Shown in pieces: positions 1-5,662 of a stretch of 8,700 nucleotides of DNA. How positions within the stretch are numbered: the stretch's first letter is position 1; every line of letters starts with the position of its first letter. The notes beneath the pieces were generated by a model. The model worked only from the letters and a program-made list of their open reading frames with translations. It was not told the origin of the DNA and ran no database searches. Source of the stretch: Candidatus Hydrogenedentota bacterium (GTDB taxonomy: Bacteria; Hydrogenedentota; Hydrogenedentia; Hydrogenedentales; JAEUWI01); NCBI GenBank assembly GCA_030430835.1, contig JAUIKJ010000108.1, positions 1 to 8,700 on the forward strand, written 5' to 3'. The position numbers were made by a program, and so were the translations under genes.

Positions 1-1980
1 GATGACGCGATCATTGACGTTGAGAACGTGTACCGGCGGCTCGCGGAGAACGCACGCCTGCCGCTCGAGAAACGCCGCCCGAAGGTCCGGGTCATCTTCG
101 ACGCCAGCAACGAGATCCGGTCATCGATGGTCTTCGCCACGGTCATCATCGTGGCCGTCTTCGTGCCGTTACTCTTTCTGCAGGGCATCGAAGGCCGCTT
201 CTTCATGCCGATGGGCATGGCCTACATCGTGTCCATTCTGGCCTCGCTGCTCGTCGCACTTACCGTTGTGCCCGCGCTCTGCAGGCTGCTCCTCGGCGAC
301 GGCATGAAGTATGGCGAGAAAGAGGGGCCCGTTGTACGCGGACTCAAGCGCTTCTATGCGCCGGTACTGCGGGGTGCCCTGCGCCTGCGCGTTCCCGTGC
401 TCGCGGCAACCGCCCTCGTGACCGTCGCGAGTCTCGGGCTTGCCTCCACCTACGGCAGCGATTTCCTGCCCGAGTTCAACGAGGGCACCTTCACCGTCTT
501 CACCGACGCGCCCCCCGGCACCTCGCTCGAGGAAAGCGACCGCATGGTGAAGGGCATTGACCGCAGCCTGGCGCGCATCGAGGGCGTGGAATCCGTGGTA
601 CGCCGGACCGGCCGTGCCGAGCGCGATGAACACGCCCACGGCGTGAACCGGAGCGAGATCGCCGTCACGGTACAGCCCGGCTACGCCAAGGAAGACATTC
701 TGCGCGAGATCGATGCGGTTCTCAACGAGGTGCCGGCACTGCGTACGGAAGTCGGGTCGCCCATCGGCCACCAGCTCTCGCACGTGCTCTCCGGCACGCA
801 AGCGGCCATCGCCATCAATGTCTTCGGCGACGACCTGGATACCCTGCGCAAGATCGCGCAAGAGGTGGAGGCGGCGCTCAAGGACGTGCCCGGTGCGCGG
901 GACATTCTCGCGAACCGCGAGGCGATGGTGAACTCTCTGCCGATCCGCTATCGCGCCGAAGACCTCAAGCGCTGGGGCTTCACCCCGGCCGCCGCCGCCG
1001 CGCAGGTGGAGGCGGCCTTCAACGGTGTCACCGTCGCCTCGGTCAATGAGGGCATCCGCCGTTACGAGCTCATCGTCCGCCTGCACCCCGACAGCCGTGC
1101 GACCTTGGAGGACGTGCGCCAGTTCCTGCTCATCGGTTCCGGCGGGGCCCAGGTGCGCCTGGAGGAGATTGCCGATGTCGGACCGGAGAACATGCCGCTG
1201 GGGATCCAGCGGGAGAATGGCCGGCGTAAGGCGGTTATTTCGCTGAACGTCGCCGCGGGACACAACATCGGCGACCTCGTGGCCGAGGTGGAGCGCGTCG
1301 TGACGCCCATCGTGCAGCGCCACGGTTACAGCGTCACCTTCGGCGGGCAGTTCGAGGCGCAACAATCCGCCAGCCGTGCCATCTATCTCATGAGCGCCTT
1401 CGTCGCGCTCGTGATTCTGGTGCTGCTGTCGAGCGCCTTCAACTCCACCCGTGCGGCGCTGCTCGTTATGCTCAACCTGCCGCTGGCCCTGATCGGCGGT
1501 ATCGTGGCGATCTTCCTCACGGAGAGCGACGGCATCTTCCAAAATATCTTCGCGCTCTTCGGCGCGGGGGACTATCAGGCGCCGGTGATCTCCATCGCGA
1601 GCATGGTCGGCTTCGTCACGCTCTTCGGGATCGCGGTGCGCAACGGCATCCTGCTGGTGAATCACTACGCGCACCTGATGCACAAGGAAGGCAAGACCTT
1701 CGACGAGGCGATCGTCCAGGGCAGCATGGAGCGCCTGATCCCGATCCTGATGACGGCGCTGACCGCCGTGTTGGGGCTCTTCCCGATCGCGCTGGCGAAG
1801 GGCGAGCCGGGCAGCGAACTGCTCGCGCCGCTGGCCATCGTTGTGCTCGGGGGCTTGGTCACCTCAACCTTGCTCAATCTCATTGTCGTTCCGGCGGGAT
1901 ACTATCTGCTCTTCCGGAACAAGCCCATACGACCAAGAACCGGAACGGACGGCGCAGAGGCGCCGGATCCACAAGTATAA
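1..1980 (+). CDS. Heavy-metal-type RND efflux permease (CzcA/CusA-like), 5' truncated by window edge
   Basis: This is the inner-membrane proton-driven pump of a tripartite RND exporter. The frame is open from base 1, leaving 659 residues of a family usually about 1030-1070 long. The first residues, DDAIIDVEN, fit TM4 of HME-RND pumps, and D1 and E8 match the proton-relay acids D408 and E415 of CzcA. TM5 to TM7 follow at about residues 43-150. The second periplasmic pore/docking region runs from about 155 to 455, including SHVLSGTQAAIAINVFG, a CzcA-type stretch. TM8 to TM12 lie at about 460-635, with a TM10 core reading GFVTLFGIAVRNGILLV. By alignment, the three CusA substrate methionines (M573, M623, M672) fall on V, F and G, so Cu(I)/Ag(I) transport is not supported. 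The substrate is unknown: a divalent metal is possible, and so is a non-metal substrate. About 16 extra residues sit between TM9 and TM10. The next gene starts 12 bases downstream, probably in the same operon. Family call sure, substrate not. Confidence 0.93.
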   Translation, partial: DDAIIDVENVYRRLAENARLPLEKRRPKVRVIFDASNEIRSSMVFATVIIVAVFVPLLFLQGIEGRFFMPMGMAYIVSILASLLVALTVVPALCRLLLGDGMKYGEKEGPVVRGLKRFYAPVLRGALRLRVPVLAATALVTVASLGLASTYGSDFLPEFNEGTFTVFTDAPPGTSLEESDRMVKGIDRSLARIEGVESVVRRTGRAERDEHAHGVNRSEIAVTVQPGYAKEDILREIDAVLNEVPALRTEVGSPIGHQLSHVLSGTQAAIAINVFGDDLDTLRKIAQEVEAALKDVPGARDILANREAMVNSLPIRYRAEDLKRWGFTPAAAAAQVEAAFNGVTVASVNEGIRRYELIVRLHPDSRATLEDVRQFLLIGSGGAQVRLEEIADVGPENMPLGIQRENGRRKAVISLNVAAGHNIGDLVAEVERVVTPIVQRHGYSVTFGGQFEAQQSASRAIYLMSAFVALVILVLLSSAFNSTRAALLVMLNLPLALIGGIVAIFLTESDGIFQNIFALFGAGDYQAPVISIASMVGFVTLFGIAVRNGILLVNHYAHLMHKEGKTFDEAIVQGSMERLIPILMTALTAVLGLFPIALAKGEPGSELLAPLAIVVLGGLVTSTLLNLIVVPAGYYLLFRNKPIRPRTGTDGAEAPDPQV

Positions 1981-1992
1981 AGGAACCACGAC

Positions 1993-2442
1993 ATGTACCG
2001 AATGCTATGCACCCTGATGATTGGCGGTGTGCTGCTGAGCGCCTGCGGCGGTAAAGAAGCGGCGGCTCCCGTGGCGGCGCCACCGGCCGTGCCCGCCGAA
2101 AAGGCGCCCCTGCACGAGCCGGACCATGAAATCCCCATGCGCAACTTCGCGTCCCTCACCATCGGACCCTACGAGGTCCAGCCCATGTTCGAGGAAGAGA
2201 TCGTGGATGGGCACTACAACCTCAAGATCACGGGTGCCGAGGTCAAGGCGGTGCGCGTCTGGGTGGGTCCGGAAGACGCCAGCGGCGTGATGGTCGTCAA
2301 GGGCGAGATCGAGAACGACTACCACCACCACCACGTGGAAGTTCCGAACCCGGTGCCCGCAGGCACCGAGCTCTGGATCGAGATCGAAACGCCGGACGGG
2401 GAAACCTTGAAGGGCAGCACCCCGCTCGTGCAGGCGGGCTAG
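1993..2442 (+). CDS. Small His-rich outer-membrane lipoprotein, putative accessory factor of the RND pump
   Basis: The 149-residue protein opens with a short hydrophobic signal and a lipobox, LSAC (C18 lipidated). The residues after the cysteine are GG, not Asp, so the outer membrane is the likely site. An Ala/Pro-rich linker (about 22-40) leads to a soluble domain (about 45-145) of alternating hydrophobic strands, which suggests a small beta-sandwich. It carries H41, H45, H74 and a run of four His at 111-114 (YHHHHVEV), plus several Glu and Met, so metal binding in the periplasm is plausible. The start is supported by aaagga eight bases before the ATG and by the lipobox position. It follows the RND gene by 12 bases and precedes a strong hairpin, so it is probably the last gene of the efflux operon. 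I do not recognise a named family. A CusF-like metal carrier role or a YtkA/CopC-like fold is only an inference. Confidence 0.85.
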   Translation: MYRMLCTLMIGGVLLSACGGKEAAAPVAAPPAVPAEKAPLHEPDHEIPMRNFASLTIGPYEVQPMFEEEIVDGHYNLKITGAEVKAVRVWVGPEDASGVMVVKGEIENDYHHHHVEVPNPVPAGTELWIEIETPDGETLKGSTPLVQAG

Positions 2443-2457
2443 ATCAAGTCAACTGGA

Positions 2458-2493
2458 TTCGTTTCCCGCCGTGCTTGCACGGCGGGAAACGGA
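2458..2493. terminator. Strong hairpin between convergent genes, probable bidirectional terminator
   Basis: Arms 2458-2473 and 2478-2493 pair over 16 positions with one G-T wobble. The loop is CTTG; the arm core is tttcccgccgtg on the left and cacggcgggaaa on the right. It lies 15 bases after the lipoprotein stop. It also lies 3 bases after the alternative-frame stop of the opposing DUF2130 gene. There is no proper T-run on either side, so classical Rho-independent termination is not fully supported. Position and stem strength are the main arguments. Confidence 0.65.
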
Positions 2494-2496
2494 CCT

Positions 2497-2553
2497 TCAT
2501 TCAGTAGCTTCGTTCTCAAGCTGCTTCACGTCGTCGTCATCGTCCAACAATTC
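2497..2553 (-). other. Alternative-frame continuation of the DUF2130 gene (probable lost C-terminus)
   Basis: Read one frame away from the annotated end, this stretch encodes ELLDDDDDVKQLENEATE followed by TGA. The composition is acidic and hydrophilic, as expected for a cytoplasmic C-terminal tail. The stop lies only 3 bases before the terminator-like hairpin, a natural gene end. One extra G in the run at 2553-2555 would join it in frame to ...QIERVLIATAG. It could be a real one-base deletion, a larger deletion with frame change, or an assembly or sequencing error. Confidence 0.5.
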
Positions 2554-3935
2554 CCGGCGGTCGCAATCAGCACGCGCTCGATCTGCGTCTCGCGCTTCGA
2601 CCATTGTTTTTGGATCGCGCGCTTCTCCTTGGCGAGATCGTCCTTCATCGCGGAGAAGCCTTCGACGATCGCCTGCACCCGCTGGCGATAGTGCGGCCCG
2701 GTCAGGTACTCATAGACCGCCTCCATCTTGCTCTCCTGACCGACACGCGCCTGCCGCGCAAGGGACAGCTCGATCAGCGATTGCCGAAGGCAGATCGCCA
2801 CCGGCACCGCGCAGCGGGGGCTGCTCACCCACACGCCATCGATCAGGTCGAAGGTCTCCACGCCCTTGGGTAGGGTCTGGCTGATGATGATGGCGACCTC
2901 CGCCTTGGCCGCGCGCTGGTCGTCCTTCAGTTTCTGGATCCAGCCGTCGCTCCACGCCTTGGTGCGCTTCGATTCCCAGAGGATCGAGCCGCAGGCTGTG
3001 CCGAGCGGGCCGTGCACCGTCTGCAGGGTGTCCCCGCCAAACTCGCCCTTCGGCACGGGCGCAATCGTGTCCAGCGGGAACTGCGCGCTGAGCTGCGCCT
3101 CCAGTTCCAGTTCCTGCACCTCGCCCTGAAGCTGCTGCGATCCCTGCTCAGCCTTCCGCTTGAGATCCTCGATCTGCCGCTTCATCGCGTCGATGGTGTG
3201 CTGGCTCTCCGCCAGCTTGAGGCTGGCCGCTTCCTCCGCTTCCTTCAGCGCCTTGCTGCGCGTCAGCTCGAGGCCGGCCTGGATACCCTTCTGGATGTCC
3301 AACTCCACCTGCGCCTTCGCCTCCTCGAGTTCACGCTGCTTCTTGAGCAGGGCCGCCTGCTCCGCCTGCGCCGCCTGAAGCTTCTCGCGCTGCGAGGTTG
3401 CCAGCGCCTGCAGGTCGGCGAGTTCGGCGGCGCGCGCGTCCAGGTTTTCCTGTAGCGCCGCCCGCGCCCGCTTCTCCGCATCCGCGGCGATCTTCTCGCG
3501 GCCCTCGCGGATCTTGTCCGCAATGATCACATCCATCTCCGCCTTCGCGTCTTCCAGTTCCTGTTGCTTGCGTGCGAGTTCGAGCTGTCCCTTCTGCAGT
3601 TCCGCCACCTTGTCGTTGCGTTGCTTGAGGGTCTCCTGCAGCTCGGCCACCACCGCGTCGTTCTCCGCCTTCGCCTTGCGCGCTTCTTCCGCGGCGATCT
3701 TTCCGCGCTCCTCCGTCAGGCGCGCCGCGAGTTTCGCTTCGACCGCCTGCTCCGCCTTCGCCACCGCCGCTTCGCGATCCTGAAAACTCTTCTCGCGGGT
3801 GGCAATCTCCGCGTCCTTCGCGGCAAGCCGCTCCTCGTACTCCCGCTTCGACGCCGCAATCAGCGGCGCCGCCAGCGAAGCCGTCAGGGGAATCTCCGTG
3901 CCACAGTTCGGACACGCGATGGTTGCATCGGTCAT
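2526..3935 (-). CDS. DUF2130 family coiled-coil protein, 3' end probably frameshifted
   Basis: Function unknown; probably cytoplasmic. The 469-residue product begins MTDATIACPNCGTEI, with a single CxxC pair (C8, C11) like half a zinc ribbon. A very long Ala/Glu/Lys/Gln-rich coiled coil follows (about 28-285). The conserved C-terminal domain (about 285-460) includes CGSILWESKRTKAWSDGW and a following KLKDDQRAAKAE helix, both typical of DUF2130. I chose the ATG at 3935 over one 63 bases upstream. It has a GAGGA site eight bases before it, and the upstream extension is not family-like. In the last nine codons after TAG (458-460) the sequence turns into a non-family tail, NCWTMTTT, and stops. A different frame encodes a credible acidic tail. 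The family normally continues after the TAG with a Gly-rich segment, which is missing here. It is monocistronic and faces the RND operon. WESK (320-323) resembles a PD-(D/E)xK nuclease signature; this is inference. Confidence 0.88.
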   Translation of the reverse strand: MTDATIACPNCGTEIPLTASLAAPLIAASKREYEERLAAKDAEIATREKSFQDREAAVAKAEQAVEAKLAARLTEERGKIAAEEARKAKAENDAVVAELQETLKQRNDKVAELQKGQLELARKQQELEDAKAEMDVIIADKIREGREKIAADAEKRARAALQENLDARAAELADLQALATSQREKLQAAQAEQAALLKKQRELEEAKAQVELDIQKGIQAGLELTRSKALKEAEEAASLKLAESQHTIDAMKRQIEDLKRKAEQGSQQLQGEVQELELEAQLSAQFPLDTIAPVPKGEFGGDTLQTVHGPLGTACGSILWESKRTKAWSDGWIQKLKDDQRAAKAEVAIIISQTLPKGVETFDLIDGVWVSSPRCAVPVAICLRQSLIELSLARQARVGQESKMEAVYEYLTGPHYRQRVQAIVEGFSAMKDDLAKEKRAIQKQWSKRETQIERVLIATAGNCWTMTTT

Positions 3936-3943
3936 GGGAATGA

Positions 3944-3948
3944 TCCTC
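3944..3948 (-). promoter_or_regulatory. Ribosome binding site that fixes the DUF2130 start
   Basis: On the minus strand GAGGA lies eight bases before the ATG at 3933-3935. The alternative in-frame ATG at 3996-3998 would add 21 residues unlike the start of this family, whose CPNCG motif normally sits very near the N-terminus. Confidence 0.7.
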
Positions 3949-4059
3949 GCGATTCGGTCACACGAAGCGATCTTGCGGAAGCCACCCCGCGCGATCAAGC
4001 GGCGTGTGTCGCCCGCCGCCGACGTGTGTCGGGGGTCATGGCGATCACCCGTCCCGCCC

Positions 4060-4087
4060 CGTCATACCCGCGAAAGCGGGCATCCAC
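4060..4087. repeat. Dispersed palindromic intergenic repeat ('gtcat-cccgc-gaaa-gcggg-atcca' family)
   Basis: The core cccgc gaaa gcggg (4067-4080) forms a stem with a GAAA loop. Flanking at/at pairs extend it beyond one A-C mismatch (4066 with 4081). The outer bases cgtcat and catccac match the well-known proteobacterial dispersed repeat, often noticed because it translates as 'VIPAKAGIH', which is exactly what one plus-strand frame gives here. It lies outside genes, after the thiolase stop, where a hairpin could protect or end the transcript. Confidence 0.75.
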
Positions 4088-4162
4088 CAGCGCGGCCGAT
4101 GGCCCGAGGCACGTCCACGCCATACTCGCGGGATCACGACGCGCTGCAAAGGGCGTTGGCTG

Positions 4163-5476
4163 CTACCCCGCGCGGCGCATGAGCACCGCGGCAGACTGTC
4201 CGCCCGCCGCACACAGGCTGAGCAGCGCGGTCTCCTTGCCGGTCTCGTGCAACTCGTTCGCCATCGTCAGGGCCATGCGCGCGCCCGTCGCGCCGAAGGG
4301 ATGCCCCAGCGCCACGGATCCGCCGTGCACGTTGATCGCTTCCGGGCTGAGGCTGCCGGTGGCCGTGTCGCGGCCAAGGTGTTTCTTTGCGAAGGCGTCG
4401 CTCTCCAACGCGCGGAGCACGCTGAGCACCTGCCCGGAGAAGGCCTCGTGGATATCGACGATATCGACATCACCCAGCGTCATGCCCGCGCGATCCAGCG
4501 CGCGCGGCATCGAGATCGCCGGACCAATCAGCAACTGATCCGCCGGGTCCACCGCATCGTAGGACCAGCTCTCGAAGGTGGCAAGCGGCGTGAAGCCCAG
4601 TTCCTGCGCCTTCGCTTCGCTCATGATCAGCACCGCCGCCGCGCCGTCGGTCAGGCCACTGGAATTGCCCGCGGTCAGCGTGCCGCCGTCTTTCTTGAAG
4701 ACCGGCTTCAGCTTCGCCAGCTTCTCTACCGAGGTGTCCGCGCGAAGAATGTTGTCCGCGTCCACCGTCTTGCCGTTCGCGAGCGTGACCGTCGCGATCT
4801 CCTTCTTCAGGCGGCCGCTCGCCACGGCCGCCGCCGCGCGGTGGTGCGACTGTGCGGCGAAGGCGTCCTGTTCCTCGCGGGTGACACCGTACATCCCCAC
4901 CATGCGCTCCGCCGCTTCGCCCATGAGTTCGCCCGTGCTGCGCTCCTGAATCTGCGGGCGCTGGGGCAGGAGGTCCTTGCGGATGCTGATCTGGCCGAGC
5001 AGCTTGAAGTAGTCCGCCGCGCCGGCCTTCGAGCTCATCAATACCGGTGCCGTCTTGTGTACGAAGCTCTGCGGCATCTTCACTTCCGCGTTGCTGGTCG
5101 AGTCGCTACCGCCCGCGATCAGCACGTCCACCTCGCCGCGTTCGATCGCGGCCACGGCCTGCGTAATCGCGAGTACGCCCGAGGTGCAGGCACGGGTGAC
5201 CGTGTGTCCTTCGACATCGTGCGGCAGGCCGGTGTCGATCACGATTTCGCGGGCGATGTTCGGCGCGGCGCTCGGCAGCACGACACCGCCCCAGACCACC
5301 CCGCCGATGGCTTCGCGCGGGACCTTCGTCTCGGTCAGTAGCGCGCGTACTGCGGCCTCGCTCAGGGCGATGGAGTCCATCTTGGTGAAGGCGCCGAAGG
5401 CGCGGAGGAAAGGCGTGCGGATACCGCCGACGATGACGGCGCGTTGCTTGGTGACTTGGTCTTTGCTTACGGGCAT
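4163..5476 (-). CDS. fadI: Acetyl-CoA C-acyltransferase (beta-oxidation thiolase, FadI/FadA2-like)
   Basis: This enzyme cleaves 3-oxoacyl-CoA with CoA to acetyl-CoA and a shortened acyl-CoA, the last step of the beta-oxidation cycle; the reverse condensation is also possible. The 437 residues match the usual length of FadI-type thiolases (E. coli FadI has 436). The N-terminal half carries the nucleophile C97 in RACTSG. The C-terminal half carries HEAF (343-346), NVHGGSVALGHPFGATG with catalytic H392, and CAAGG with C422. All the expected active-site residues are present. The phrase PNIAREIV (72-79) is typical of the FadI branch, not of short biosynthetic AtoB/PhaA thiolases. The ATG at 5476 has CAGGAG (5487-5492) ten bases upstream. 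It is the last of three same-strand lipid genes, but a 186-base gap with a hairpin repeat separates it from the reductase gene, so its expression may be partly uncoupled. The symbol is by resemblance; fadA2 would be equally fair. Confidence 0.93.
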   Translation of the reverse strand: MPVSKDQVTKQRAVIVGGIRTPFLRAFGAFTKMDSIALSEAAVRALLTETKVPREAIGGVVWGGVVLPSAAPNIAREIVIDTGLPHDVEGHTVTRACTSGVLAITQAVAAIERGEVDVLIAGGSDSTSNAEVKMPQSFVHKTAPVLMSSKAGAADYFKLLGQISIRKDLLPQRPQIQERSTGELMGEAAERMVGMYGVTREEQDAFAAQSHHRAAAAVASGRLKKEIATVTLANGKTVDADNILRADTSVEKLAKLKPVFKKDGGTLTAGNSSGLTDGAAAVLIMSEAKAQELGFTPLATFESWSYDAVDPADQLLIGPAISMPRALDRAGMTLGDVDIVDIHEAFSGQVLSVLRALESDAFAKKHLGRDTATGSLSPEAINVHGGSVALGHPFGATGARMALTMANELHETGKETALLSLCAAGGQSAAVLMRRAG

Positions 5477-5564
5477 GGGTTTCTGGCTCCTGAATTGGTC
5501 AGAGTTTGCCGCCTAAAAAGCGGGGATGGATAGGGTGCGGCCTAGCAGCAACGCGAAGCGCCTT

Positions 5565-5619
5565 TGTCACCTCGACCATAGGGAGAGGTCTAGGATTTCT
5601 CCCTACGGTCGAAATGACA
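5565..5619. repeat. Dispersed-type inverted repeat with long stem between thiolase and reductase genes
   Basis: Arms 5565-5587 and 5597-5619 (23 bases each) flank a nine-base loop, gtctaggat. The right arm contains ctccctacggtcgaaatgac, close to a dispersed intergenic repeat seen in many bacterial genomes. The arms differ from perfect at four places. In minus-strand RNA three of these become G-U wobbles and only the loop-proximal one is a true A-C mismatch. In plus-strand RNA the same sites would be C-A or A-C mismatches. A folded RNA is therefore favoured in the direction of transcription of the lipid genes. It could act as a processing, stability or attenuation element, or be a non-autonomous mobile repeat. 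Confidence 0.7.
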
Positions 5620-5662
5620 GGGTAGCGCGTGTGTTGCATTTTGAGTTCTCGGGATTAGACGC

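Larger units (their letters stand above)
3936..4162. other. Intergenic region between the thiolase and DUF2130 genes
   Basis: This 227-base gap lies downstream of the thiolase gene and upstream of the DUF2130 gene on the minus strand. It holds the dispersed hairpin repeat at 4060-4087 and a direct repeat, cgtgtgtcg, at 4003-4011 and 4023-4031. The promoter of the DUF2130 gene should be here, but I see no convincing -35/-10 pair. No small coding gene is supported; frames crossing it are open only because the DNA is GC-rich. Confidence 0.6.

Noticed and set aside
169..1683. Long minus-strand open frame (504 codons) opposite the RND gene
   Set aside because: The translation is His/Arg/Asp-rich with no recognisable domain. 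It is a mirror frame of a GC-rich membrane-protein gene, while the plus frame gives a clear RND protein.
2323..2334. CAC x4 run as an engineered His tag
   Set aside because: It is internal, flanked by ordinary coding sequence in a natural operon, and only four residues long. A natural His cluster is the simpler reading.
3331..3915. Gly/Arg/Glu-rich minus-strand frame inside the DUF2130 gene
   Set aside because: It is a shifted reading of the repetitive coiled-coil codons, with periodic composition and no independent signals.
4060..4087. Possible CRISPR repeat unit
   Set aside because: There is a single palindromic copy with no regularly spaced second copy. It matches a dispersed intergenic repeat type.
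3564..4538. Plus-strand open frames across the DUF2130 and thiolase genes, up to 5341
   Set aside because: They are low-complexity Arg/Leu/Ala translations antisense to clear minus-strand genes, and they run through the intergenic repeat. No domain or convincing start is visible.
5510..5524. Small inverted repeat ccgc/gcgg as a terminator
   Set aside because: The stem has only about four pairs, and the A/T-run is in the loop rather than after the stem.
5498..5560. Promoter for the thiolase gene within the 5477-5662 gap
   Set aside because: TTGCTG and TATCCA are present on the minus strand but only 13 bases apart, too close for a sigma-70 promoter. No better pair was found by eye.
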